A stretch of DNA of 38,627 nt from JBOGDS01 sp050743075. Lineage in GTDB: Bacteria > Actinomycetota > Actinomycetes > Jiangellales > Jiangellaceae. The stretch spans positions 1 through 38,627 of the forward strand of contig JBOGDS010000030.1 of assembly GCA_050743075.1 (NCBI GenBank), in the 5' to 3' direction. Position numbers and translations under genes: made by a program. Positions 8,195 through 15,407 of the stretch are shown here, in pieces (position 1 is the stretch's first letter; each line of letters starts with the position of its first letter). The notes below the pieces were generated by a model. The model was not told the origin of the DNA. It saw nothing but the letters and a program-made list of their open reading frames with translations, and did no database searches.

Positions 8195-9016
8195 TCAGTC
8201 GCCGCCGATGGCGTTCATCTGGGTCGGGTCGAGGACGGTGATCCGGCCGCGGCCGAGGCGGATCAAGCCGCGTTCGGCGAAGTCACCGAGGACCTTCGTG
8301 GCGGTCTCGCGTGAGGTGCCGGCGAGGGCGGCGAGCTGTTCATGGGTCAGGACGACCACCGGCGCCCGCGACACGACGCCGAAGCGGCGCTGCTGCTCGG
8401 CGAGCGTAGCCAACGTGGCGGCGACCCGCTGCGGGACGCTCTTGAACACGCTGTCGGAGAGTCGACGTTCCATCTCGGCCAGCCGTTTGCCCAGGATCTC
8501 GGCGATGCGGGCGGCGATGCGGGGGTCGGAGAGCAGCCAGCGGTAGACGTCGGCGCGGCTCATCACGCATACGACGCTCTCGTCCAGCGCCTCGGCGAAG
8601 CTGTCGTACATGTGCTGTCCGAGCAGGATCATCTCACCGAAGATCGTGCCCGGTGTGATGATGGCGGTGGTGAGGGCCCGCCCGTCAGCGGAGACCCGGA
8701 AGATCCGGACCCGGCCGCTCTTGAGGATGAACAACGTCTCGACCGGGTTGTGCGGTGAGTAGAGCATCTCGCCGGCGGCGTAGGTCCGCATCGGCGCGGC
8801 CGCGGCGATGGCATCCATCTCGGCCGGGGCAAGGTCGCGAAAGATGTCCACCTCGGCCATGCACCATGCCGTGATCTCAGACGCCGCGACGTGGGGCACG
8901 TCGGTTGCCTCCTCGCGTCGGCCGGGCGCCCAGGGCGGCGGTTCGGTGCCCCAGGCAGGGTGGTCGAGGGCGTCGAGGCCCTCGACCAGACAGTACCTCT
9001 CGCCGGGTGTGGCCAT
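8195..9016 (-). CDS. Crp/Fnr-family transcriptional regulator
   Basis: 273 residues. A roughly 45-residue N-terminal extension is followed by a cyclic-nucleotide-binding-like beta barrel (MRTYAAGEMLYSPHNPVETL, RIFRVSADGRALTTAI, PGTIFGEMILLGQ) and a C-terminal helix-turn-helix (LTHEQLAALAGTSRETATKV, FAERGLIRLGRGRI). There is no Fnr-type cysteine cluster, so a ligand-binding rather than Fe-S sensor is likely. The start at 9016 lies 5 bp after the stop of the upstream membrane-protein gene, so translation is probably coupled; a later ATG (MAEVDIF) is possible. Confidence 0.88.
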   Translation of the reverse strand: MATPGERYCLVEGLDALDHPAWGTEPPPWAPGRREEATDVPHVAASEITAWCMAEVDIFRDLAPAEMDAIAAAAPMRTYAAGEMLYSPHNPVETLFILKSGRVRIFRVSADGRALTTAIITPGTIFGEMILLGQHMYDSFAEALDESVVCVMSRADVYRWLLSDPRIAARIAEILGKRLAEMERRLSDSVFKSVPQRVAATLATLAEQQRRFGVVSRAPVVVLTHEQLAALAGTSRETATKVLGDFAERGLIRLGRGRITVLDPTQMNAIGGD

Positions 9017-9021
9017 CGTCG

Positions 9022-9474
9022 TCAGCGAGGCTGCAACCGTCCGCGCACGAGCACGTAGACGCTGGCGAGGAGGAGGCCGAAGAGCAGGTGACCGACCAGG
9101 CTCCACCAGGCGTCGGCGTTGACCTCGAAGATCATCTCGCTCATCCCGAGCCAGGCCGGCATGATCCACAACGCACCGATCACCCACCAGGCCAGGCCGT
9201 AGAGCAGGCCGATCCCCATCGCGGGTCCGGGCGCGGCGATCCAGCGGGAGAACAGCAGCGCGAAGATTGCGCCGAAGAGGGCCGAGTTGAACAGGTGAAC
9301 CAGCCACCCCACCCCGACGGAGGTGTTACCGATCAGGTCGGCAACCATGGGCATCATGTCTCGCGCGTGCATGATGATGCCGAGCGGGATTCCGCCGACG
9401 AGACCACCGGCCACGCCCGCGATCACACGGGCGGGCAAGGCCTCGGTGCCAGGTGTCGCACTTGCGGAGACCAT
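9022..9474 (-). CDS. Small integral membrane protein
   Basis: 150 residues with about four membrane helices (AGVAGGLVGGIPLGIIMHAR, VHLFNSALFGAIFALLFS, MGIGLLYGLAWWVIGALWIM, LVGHLLFGLLLASVYVLV). A methionine- and histidine-containing stretch HARDMMPMVAD sits between helices 1 and 2. No named family recognised. ATG 9474 follows GGAAAGGACG. It is the first gene of a two-gene operon with the Crp/Fnr regulator, so the regulator may respond to the same stress. Confidence 0.7.
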   Translation of the reverse strand: MVSASATPGTEALPARVIAGVAGGLVGGIPLGIIMHARDMMPMVADLIGNTSVGVGWLVHLFNSALFGAIFALLFSRWIAAPGPAMGIGLLYGLAWWVIGALWIMPAWLGMSEMIFEVNADAWWSLVGHLLFGLLLASVYVLVRGRLQPR

Positions 9475-9629
9475 GGGACGTCCTTTCCACGGGGATGTCG
9501 CCGCGAGGCTAGGCCTGCCCTGCCGTTCGCACGGTGATCCTGGACACACTCGCGCCCGGTCGGACCGTTCGCGTTGATCCTGCCCCGAGTGCGCCGTTTC
9601 AGGTGCCGACGGCGGGTAGCCGTCGAGAC

Positions 9630-10010
9630 ATGGATGCAACGACGGACGGCCGGACACCGGCCGGCCGCCTGATGGGCATCTACTTCAACGACCATCTGGC
9701 GGGTGCGACCGGCGGGGCTCGAGCTGGTCCGCCGCATGGCACTGACACACCGCCGGACGACCGCCGGTGCGGCGCTGGCCGATCTCGCGGTGCCCGCCCG
9801 GCGGTACAAGGTGGCCGCCGGGTGGGTGTCCGAGAAGCGCTGCGTCTCGGCGTCCAGGGCAAGATCGCCCTCTGGGAGGTGCTGGGCGCGGTGTGGCCTG
9901 GCGACGCCGTCGGGGCAACGAGGTTCGAGGCGCTTGCCACCCGAGCGCGCCGTCAGGCGGCCACGCTGGACGACCTCCACCGGCGCGCGGCCGCCTCCGT
10001 CTTCGCATAG
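9630..10010 (+). pseudogene. Decayed gene of a conserved actinobacterial protein
   Basis: Begins MDATTDGRTPAGRLMGIYF with NDHLAGATGG. It then needs another frame for GLELVRRMALTHRR, ALADLA, VPARRYKVAAGWVSEK, and returns to the first frame for EALRLGVQGKIALWEVLGAV and ATRARRQAATLDDLHRRAA to the stop at 10010. I recognise the ends and the RRYKV...GW...EK core of a roughly 165-residue helical family of unknown function. Two internal segments appear deleted, each with a frame change. No product is expected. Confidence 0.55.
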
Positions 10011-10032
10011 CGAACGCACGAGAAGCGTCCAG

Positions 10033-10258
10033 TGGCGTCATCGCCGTCCGGACTCGACCCGAACCCGGAGTACGCGACCCCCGCTGGAACGCCGGCAGGT
10101 CCAGGGGACGACAGTGGGTCCAGCCCGGCAGCCAGGCCCACCGCCGCGGATCGCGCCTACAGGCCGCGGGCCTGCTCGTAGCCCACCGTCAGGGTTTGCG
10201 CCCCCCAGCTCCCGACGCAGTGGAGTCCAGCAGAGTGGTGTACGACGTAGCCCGGTGA
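10033..10258 (+). pseudogene. Possible frameshifted small gene
   Basis: One frame reads SGLDPNPEYATPAGTPAGPG and PTAADRAYR, then stops at about 10180. The next frame continues AAGLLVAHRQGLRPPAPDAV and VVYDVAR to a stop at 10258. Both parts have coding-like G/C third positions and would join into one short protein with a proline-rich start and a helical end. Family not recognised; the reading is tentative. Otherwise the stretch 10011-10284 holds nothing I can identify. Confidence 0.3.
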
Positions 10259-10284
10259 GCGTGTCGGCCGCAACGTAAGGCGCG

Positions 10285-10430
10285 GTCACCGGTGATCCTT
10301 TCGAGTGATCTCTCACAACCGACTCGAAGAAGGACACGACGATGACCGCTTCTCCCAGTATCGACTCTGCCCAGTTCCTGCACGAGCACCTGTCCCAGGC
10401 ATCGCCGGACTTGATGCGTGAGCTGCTCGC
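10285..10430 (+). mobile_element. Left-end remnant of an IS256-family element
   Basis: An ATG at 10342 begins MTASPSIDSAQFLHEHLSQA then SPDLMRELL, which matches the N-terminus of actinobacterial IS256-type transposases. The leader just upstream (GTGATCTCTCACAACCGACT and GAAGGACACGACG) also looks like that element's left end. After about residue 30 the transposase similarity stops. The frame runs on into unrelated sequence to 10533, giving a 63-residue chimeric reading. No catalytic DDE region and no right end are present. Confidence 0.5.
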
Positions 10431-10560
10431 ACGGTTCAGGAGCCGCCGAGCCGGACTCAACGGCCGTGGCGGCAGCAAGTTCTCGGAGTTGGTCGACTCG
10501 GAAGCGTCGCTCCTGCTCGAGGTCTGCGCGTAGATCACCGAGGTGAGTGGTGAGGCCGCG
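10430..10560 (-). pseudogene. Fragment resembling DksA/TraR N-terminal region
   Basis: On the minus strand the frame reads LGDLRADLEQERRFRVDQLR then ELAAATAVESG, similar to the coiled-coil start of actinobacterial DksA/TraR-type zinc-finger proteins. The C-terminal zinc finger is absent because the sequence meets the IS256 remnant at about 10430. This looks like a gene cut by the insertion. The similarity is short, so the assignment is cautious. Confidence 0.35.
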
Positions 10561-10757
10561 GCGCGCCGTGGTCCGCGGGGCCTGCCCACGTTGGGTCATC
10601 GGAACGCTCCCGGCAGTTCAGAGTGCGCATGTCTGACCATGCAGGTTCCGGCGCGTGGCCGTCAGGGCCAAGGCGAGCGAAGTTGCGGCCGATCTCATTT
10701 GCCGAGGTCCGGCAACAGAGCTGCGGTGCAACTGGTGGGCGGACCGTCTCACCGTCG

Positions 10758-10769
10758 CCTACCGGTAGG
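10758..10769. promoter_or_regulatory. 12-bp perfect palindrome upstream of DUF4389 gene
   Basis: CCTACCGGTAGG is a perfect palindrome 46 bp before the DUF4389 start and is a candidate operator. The rest of 10561-10815 contains no gene I can support. A short ATG reading from 10782 is out of frame with the real gene. Confidence 0.3.
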
Positions 10770-10815
10770 TAAGGGAGCACGATGACCGTACGCGACGACC
10801 CGAGGAGGACGAGCC

Positions 10816-11499
10816 ATGACCGAGAGCCCTGTCACCGTCCGCGCGCATCTCGACGAGCCGTTGTCACGCTGGTTGTGGCTGGTGAAGTGGCTGCTCGCAA
10901 TCCCGCACTTCATCATCTTGATCTTCCTGTGGATCGCGTTCTTCGTGGTGACGGTCATCGCGTTCTTCGCGATCCTGTTCACGGCTCGCTATCCGCGCGG
11001 ACTCTTCGACTTCAACGTCGGCGTCATGCGCTGGACCTGGCGGGTGGGCTACTACACGTACGACGCGCTCGGCACCGACCGGTACCCGCCATTCTCCCTC
11101 GCCGACGACCCGGACTACCCCGCCCGGCTCGATGTGCGCCACCCGGAGACACTGTCCCGCGGGCTGGTGCTGGTCAAGTGGTGGCTGCTCGCGATCCCGC
11201 ACTACGTGATCATCACCTTGTTCGTCGGCGGCGCCTGGACCACGACCACGTGGGACGAGAACGACCGGTGGGGATGGGAGTCCGGGCCCGGCGGCCTGAT
11301 CGCGCTCTGCGTCTTCTTCGCCGCGATCGCTCTGCTGTTCACCGCGCGCTATCCGCGCGGGCTCTACGACTTCACCATGGGCATGAACCGATGGGCGCTG
11401 AGAGTGGCCGCGTACGCAGCACTCATGACCGACACATACCCACCGTTCCGCCTCGACCAGGGTGGCACGGAGCCGACGGCAGCCGAACCTGGAAGCTAG
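10816..11499 (+). CDS. DUF4389 membrane protein
   Basis: 227 residues with two DUF4389 units. Each has LVKWLLAIPHF or LVKWWLLAIPHY leading into a membrane helix, then a helix ending LFTARYPRGLFDF or LFTARYPRGLYDF, then MRWTWRVGYYTYDAL or MNRWALRVAAYAAL and a YPPF signature. Four membrane segments in total; function unknown. ATG 10816 follows CGAGGAGGACG, a strong ribosome site. Its TAG overlaps the convergent SDR stop (CTAG at 11496-11499), so the two genes end back to back. It is intact inside a decayed region. Confidence 0.88.
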   Translation: MTESPVTVRAHLDEPLSRWLWLVKWLLAIPHFIILIFLWIAFFVVTVIAFFAILFTARYPRGLFDFNVGVMRWTWRVGYYTYDALGTDRYPPFSLADDPDYPARLDVRHPETLSRGLVLVKWWLLAIPHYVIITLFVGGAWTTTTWDENDRWGWESGPGGLIALCVFFAAIALLFTARYPRGLYDFTMGMNRWALRVAAYAALMTDTYPPFRLDQGGTEPTAAEPGS

Positions 11500-12247
11500 T
11501 CGACGAGCGCGCCGCAGCTGATGTTGGCGGTGGCCGCGGTCATGGAGCGAGCACGGTCGGAGGCCACGAATGCCGCCACGTGGCCCACGTCGTCGAGGGT
11601 GGCCGTCCGCCCGAGCATCGTCGGCTCCGCGAGGCTGGCGACGAGGGCCTTGCGCCCGTCGTAGCCCTCGGGGATCGTCTCCGGCACGCCGCCGGTCCGC
11701 AGCGTCACGACGCGCACGCCGTGGCGGCCGAGTTCGGAGGCCAGCTGCCGTCGCATGGACTCCAGCGCCTCGAAGGCGACCTGCAGGCCGCCCAGATAGT
11801 AGTCGCGTACCGGGTCGCCCGAGCCGCCGAACATCAGGATCCCGATCCTTGCCTGATCATGTGACGAGCGGCCGCCCGCGAAGTCAGGAACGTCGTGCGG
11901 ACGGCCGTCACGACCGGCCGTTCGAAGTCTGCCAGCGACATCTCGGCCAGCGCGGTCCCTTGCACGTCGCCGTGCGAGATCAGGTTGAACGAGATGTCGA
12001 TGCCTCCGGCCTCCGCCGCCACAGTGTCGGCATGTTCATCGACCGCCTTCTCGTCCAGCGCATCGACTTCGGCCGTCGTGGCCATCCCGCCGGTGGAGCT
12101 GATCTTCGCGGCGACCTCCTCGAGCCGCGGCCGGGTGCGGCCAGCAAGGAAGACTCGCGCACCCTCGCGGGCGAACGCACGGGCGACGGCGCCGCCGATC
12201 GACCCGCCCCCGCCGTAGATCACAGCGTTCTTGCCCTCGAGCAACAT
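11496..12247 (-). pseudogene. Short-chain dehydrogenase/reductase, frameshifted
   Basis: NAD(P)-dependent SDR fold. The start MLLEGKNAVIYGGGGSIGGA has the GGGGSIGG cofactor loop, followed by AREGARVFLAGRTRPRLEEV, FNLISHGDVQG and AAARHMIRQGSG, then TGA at 11836-11834. The second half begins in the next frame (MFGGSGDP, YYLGGLQVAFEALESMRRQL, GRTATLDDVGHVAAFVASD). Loss of one base in GGATCGGGATCC explains it. A YxxxK-like active site is not obvious; YLGGLQVA sits at that place. ATG 12247 has AAAGGAGGA upstream. A TGATG overlap could allow reinitiation, but the split falls mid-domain. An ECF-type promoter lies upstream. Confidence 0.75.
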
Positions 12248-12325
12248 GTCGTCCTCCTTTGCTGGGACCTCCGGCGAGCACGCCGAGCGGCCGATGTCGC
12301 GCATACCCGTCCCCTCTACCCATGC

Positions 12326-12352
12326 GTCGAACGAACGAGGTAGAAACCGACA
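12326..12352 (-). promoter_or_regulatory. ECF42-like promoter of the SDR gene
   Basis: Minus strand: TGTCGG (12352-12347), 17-bp spacer, CGAC (12329-12326). It matches the sites at 14157-14183 and 17476-17502, and the TGTCGA / CGA(T)C elements I recall being reported for ECF42 sigma factors. Flanking GTTCGACGC and GGGTAGAGG are also shared with the 17476 site. It lies about 80 bp upstream of the SDR start. Confidence 0.6.
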
Positions 12353-12429
12353 ACGGCCAAGGGGCCAACGATCGGCGGCGTCCTTCGCAGGCAGGGCTGC
12401 GAATGCGCTGAAACGGTTGGTGGGCAAGT

Positions 12430-12745
12430 GATGGAGAACGAAGCAGGTCTTCGAACAGATGTAACGATAGAGGCAAGTTCGAGGACCGGACCGGAGCCAT
12501 CTGGCGGCGGCGGTGGCTGCCGTCCAGGTCGCGTTGCTGGACGCCGACGCCGCGCTGGGCTACGCGCTGGCAGCAGCCCGGCTGGCCGGGTGGGCGGCCG
12601 CGGCCGAGAGCGCCGGGCTGGCCCAGGTGATCAGGCGTACCCGGTGATAGAGGTGGCCTCGGCGGTGAGCCAGGAGATCCCCGACCGGCTCGTCGTTGCC
12701 GAGGTGCGGGCGGCCTACGGCTCCTCAAGATCGCAGCCTCGGCCA
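12430..12745 (+). pseudogene. Possible remnant of a DUF222/HNH-type protein
   Basis: One frame reads AAVAAVQVALLDADAALGYA, LAAARLAGWAAAAESAGLAQ and VIRRTR, then two stops. After a frame change, VIEVASAVSQEIPDRLVVAE and VRAAYGSS follow. The alanine-rich helical composition and the AAARLAGWA..AESAGLA pattern recall the N-terminal half of DUF222 proteins. No HNH domain is present. Assignment is weak. From about 12746 the 90-bp hairpin element and the end of dinB follow. Confidence 0.35.
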
Positions 12746-12760
12746 AAGTGGTTGGCTCTG

Positions 12761-12850
12761 CGTACAGAACGACAGGAACAACTGCCGACGTGGACGCGTT
12801 TGCGCAGGTCACGTCAATCAAGATCGCGATTGTTCCTGTCGTTCGGTACG
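12761..12850. repeat. 90-bp element with 21-bp terminal inverted repeats
   Basis: Left arm contains GTACAGAACGACAGGAACAA (12762-12781) and right arm TTGTTCCTGTCGTTCGGTAC (12830-12849). They are reverse complements with one mismatch, and a further C-G pair at the ends (12761, 12850) extends each arm to 21 bp. About 48 bp lie between. It sits between a gene remnant and the 3' end of dinB. It could be a miniature transposable element, a folded RNA or a strong terminator. No second copy was noticed in the window. Confidence 0.6.
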
Positions 12851-12889
12851 GCGGCCGCCGAGGAGAGCCGCCCCGGGCCACGCGGGGGC

Positions 12890-14137
12890 TCAGTCGGGAA
12901 GTTGCGGCATGGAGACGCCTTGGTCGCGGCCCAGCAGGACGGCCCGGGTGATCGAGGCGGAGCCGAACCGGTCGCGGACCCCGTCGAGGGTGGCGTCCAG
13001 ACGACTGCGGTCGGGCCCGTCGAGCGGCAGGACGAGCTGACGCGGGTCGTCGTCGAGATTGCCTAGCGAGATACCGAGCAGCGTGATGCCTTGCCGCTCG
13101 ATGGTGGGCATCGCGGCAGCCAGCAGGTCGCGTCCGGTGCCGAGGATCTCGTCGGTGCGGGCCGTGGCCTGCCACAGCGTGTGTGAACGGGTGGCCCGGG
13201 TGAAGTCGTCGAACCGTAGCCGGAGCATGACCGTCCGGCACACCCGCGCGGCTGCCCGCAGCCGGCGGGCGACCCGGTCGACGAGGGCCACCAGGACGGC
13301 GTCGAGGTCGTCCGGCGTCCGGTGCCGCCTGCCCAGGGCGTGCTGCGCGCCGATCGAGCGCCGGCGACGCCCGACCTGCACCGGTCGCGGGTCGAGGTTG
13401 TGCGCCAGGGCGTGCAGGTGCCGCCCCGCGGCCGGGCCGAGCATCGAGATCAGCGTCCGCTCCGGCAGGTCGGCGACCTCGCGCACAGTCATGATCCCGC
13501 GGCTGTTCAGCTTGCCCGCCGTCACGCGCCCGACTCCCCAGAGCCGCTCCACGGGCAGCGGATGCAGGAACGCCAGCTCGCCGTCGGGCGGGACGACGAG
13601 CAAGCCGTCCGGCTTGGCCACGGCACTGGCGACCTTGGCCAGGAACTTGGTGCGAGCCACGCCGACCGTGATGGGCAGCCCGACCCGTTGGGCGACGTCG
13701 TGCCGAAGCCGAGCGGCGATCTCGCCGGGCGTGCCCGACAGGCGCCGCAGGCCGCCGACATCGAGGAACGCCTCGTCGATGGACAGCCCCTCCACCAGCG
13801 GCGTCGTGTCGCGGAACACGTCGAAGACCGCCTTGCTGGCCTCGACGTAGGCGGAGAACCGCGGCGGAACCACGACGGCGCCTGGGCACAGCCGGCGGGC
13901 CCGGGTGCCGTTCATCGCGGTGCGGACGCCGTGCGCCTTGGCCTCGTAGCTGGCCGCGAGGACGACCCCACCGCCGACGATGACCGGCCTGCCCCGCAGC
14001 CGCGGGTCGTCCCGCTGCTCGACCGACGCGTAGAACGCGTCGAGGTCGGCGTGCAGGATGGTCGCCTCGCCGGGCATGGCCGCATGGTCGCACCGCGTAC
14101 CGACATCCGACGGCGGGCCGTCGGAGCGAACCGTCAC
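12890..14137 (-). CDS. dinB: DNA polymerase IV (Y-family)
   Basis: Error-prone translesion polymerase, 415 residues. Palm motifs are ILHADLDAFYASVEQRDDP and GLSIDEAFLDV, carrying the catalytic aspartates and glutamate. A lysine/serine-rich fingers block (LAASYEAKAHGVRTAM), a helix-hairpin-helix-like thumb (VERLWGVGRVTAGKLNSRGI) and a little-finger domain follow. The C-terminal QLVLPLD resembles a beta-clamp-binding motif. GTG 14137 has GAGGA upstream; ATG 14077 (MPGEATILHADLD) matches family starts better but lacks a ribosome site. No SOS box was seen. It is divergent from the ECF42 operon. Confidence 0.92.
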   Translation of the reverse strand: MTVRSDGPPSDVGTRCDHAAMPGEATILHADLDAFYASVEQRDDPRLRGRPVIVGGGVVLAASYEAKAHGVRTAMNGTRARRLCPGAVVVPPRFSAYVEASKAVFDVFRDTTPLVEGLSIDEAFLDVGGLRRLSGTPGEIAARLRHDVAQRVGLPITVGVARTKFLAKVASAVAKPDGLLVVPPDGELAFLHPLPVERLWGVGRVTAGKLNSRGIMTVREVADLPERTLISMLGPAAGRHLHALAHNLDPRPVQVGRRRRSIGAQHALGRRHRTPDDLDAVLVALVDRVARRLRAAARVCRTVMLRLRFDDFTRATRSHTLWQATARTDEILGTGRDLLAAAMPTIERQGITLLGISLGNLDDDPRQLVLPLDGPDRSRLDATLDGVRDRFGSASITRAVLLGRDQGVSMPQLPD

Positions 14138-14156
14138 GAAGATTCCTCACGACCGA

Positions 14157-14183
14157 TGTCGATCCGGGCACCGCGAGCTCGTA
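14157..14183 (+). promoter_or_regulatory. ECF42-like promoter of the DUF998-YCII-sigma operon
   Basis: TGTCGA (14157-14162), 17-bp spacer, CGTA (14180-14183), about 58 bp before the DUF998 ATG. Same architecture as the sites at 12326-12352 and 17476-17502, which suggests the sigma factor drives its own operon. The -10 CGTA deviates from CGAC in the other two. Confidence 0.55.
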
Positions 14184-14241
14184 GAGGGCATGACGGCCGC
14201 GACCCGACCAGGGTGTGGCCACTCGAAGACAGGAGAACGTC

Positions 14242-14925
14242 ATGGCCACCGGCACGAGCCCGTCCGCCGCCCACGAGACCTGCGCCCCGGCCTCGAGCCT
14301 GACCCGCTCGCTGCTCGGCTACGGGATCCTCGCCGGCCCGCTGTACCTCGTCGTGTCGCTGGCCCAGGCGGTCACCCGCGACGGCTTCGACCTGACCCGC
14401 CACCAGTGGAGCCTGCTGGCCAACGGCGAGCACGGCTGGATCCAGATCGCCAACGTCGTCCTGACCGGGCTGATGATCGTCGCCGCGGCCGTCGGCCTGG
14501 CTCGGTACCTGCACCCCGGGCCGGCAGGCACCTGGGGCCCGCGGCTGATCGCCGTCTACGGCGCCAGCCTGGTCGCCGCCGGCATCTTCCGCGCTGACCC
14601 GGCGCTCGGCTTCCCGGCGGGGACTCCCGACGGGCCCGCCACGATCAGCTGGCACGGCATGGTCCACTTCGCCGCAGCGGGCGTCGGGTTCGGCTGCGTA
14701 GCGGCGGCCTGCTTCGTGATCGCACGCCGGTTCCGGGCCGAGGGCCGCCGTGGCTGGACGGTCGCCTCGCGGCTGGTCGGCGGCGTGTTCCTGGCCGGCT
14801 TCGCTGCCGTCGCCTCCGGGGCTGGCAACGCGGCGGCCAACGTCGCGTTCACGGTGGCCGTCGTCGCGGTGTTCTGCTGGACCTCGGCGGTGGCCTTCGA
14901 CGCGTACCGCCGAGCCGGGCGCTGA
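14242..14925 (+). CDS. DUF998 membrane protein
   Basis: 227 residues with about six membrane helices (LLGYGILAGPLYLVVSLAQA, IANVVLTGLMIVAAAVGLAR, LIAVYGASLVAAGIFRADP, MVHFAAAGVGFGCVAAACFV, LVGGVFLAGFAAVASGAG, VAFTVAVVAVFCWTSAVAF). The pairs FRADPALGFPAGTP and HGMVHF match DUF998 proteins. Function unknown. ATG 14242 follows ACAGGAGAACG. First gene of the operon with the YCII protein and the ECF sigma factor; DUF998 proteins are recurrent neighbours of ECF42 genes. Confidence 0.82.
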   Translation: MATGTSPSAAHETCAPASSLTRSLLGYGILAGPLYLVVSLAQAVTRDGFDLTRHQWSLLANGEHGWIQIANVVLTGLMIVAAAVGLARYLHPGPAGTWGPRLIAVYGASLVAAGIFRADPALGFPAGTPDGPATISWHGMVHFAAAGVGFGCVAAACFVIARRFRAEGRRGWTVASRLVGGVFLAGFAAVASGAGNAAANVAFTVAVVAVFCWTSAVAFDAYRRAGR

Positions 14926-14970
14926 CAGCACCGACCACACTGAACCGCTCACCCACGGAGGAGAACGACG

Positions 14971-15342
14971 ATGCGTTACCTGGTCCTGCTCGACGGCACC
15001 ACGACCGATGTTCCACCCCCACCGGAGCTGATGGAGGCGATCGCCCAGCTCGGCGAGGAAGCCACCCGATCCGGCGTCATGCTCGACACCGCTGGCCTCT
15101 TCCCGAGCGCCCTCGGGGCGCGGGTCGACCTGACCGCGGGCAGCCTCACCGTGGTCGACGGCCTGTTCGCCGAGTCCAAGGAGATGATCAGCTACGCGCT
15201 CTACGAGGTCAGGTCCAAGGAGGAGGCGGTGGAGTGGACCTCCCGGTTCATGAAGCTCCACCAGGATCTCTGGCCCAGCTGGGAGGGGTCGGCGCGGATC
15301 CTGAAGGTCTTCGGGCGAGAGGACTTCCCGCCGCAGGGGTGA
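14971..15342 (+). CDS. YCII/DGPF-domain protein (sigma-operon copy)
   Basis: 123 residues forming a ferredoxin-like YCII fold. It begins MRYLVLLDG, has MEAIAQLGEEATRSGVMLDT, and ends with KEEAVEWTSRFMKLH. The signature DGPF is DGLF here (VVDGLFAESKEMISYALYEV). Such proteins are encoded beside ECF42 sigma factors and are their usual targets; the biochemical role is unknown, a lyase or ligand-binding role being suggested for the fold. ATG 14971 follows CGGAGGAGAACG. It lies 45 bp after DUF998 and 65 bp before the sigma gene. Confidence 0.87.
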   Translation: MRYLVLLDGTTTDVPPPPELMEAIAQLGEEATRSGVMLDTAGLFPSALGARVDLTAGSLTVVDGLFAESKEMISYALYEVRSKEEAVEWTSRFMKLHQDLWPSWEGSARILKVFGREDFPPQG

Positions 15343-15407
15343 CAGCCACGATCGGGCTGTGGGTTCGGGAGCCGGACCCCGGCCCGTGTCTGCTTGAATC
15401 GGACGGA

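Noticed and set aside
11834..11836. Two separate SDR genes joined by a TGATG coupling
   Set aside because: The break is inside one SDR fold, and the second part lacks a cofactor-binding start, so a frameshift is more likely.
10782..11864. 360-codon plus frame overlapping the DUF4389 gene
   Set aside because: It has a ribosome-like site but is out of frame with the conserved DUF4389 protein and shows no motif.
14107..14124. CCGACGG-CGGG-CCGTCGG inverted repeat as an SOS/LexA site for dinB
   Set aside because: It does not resemble the actinobacterial SOS box (TCGAAC-N4-GTTCGA) and falls inside the coding sequence if GTG 14137 is the start.
12036..14255. 739-codon open frame on the minus strand
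   Set aside because: It is the off-frame shadow of dinB and the SDR gene, rich in Arg/Pro/Ala, with no family motif.
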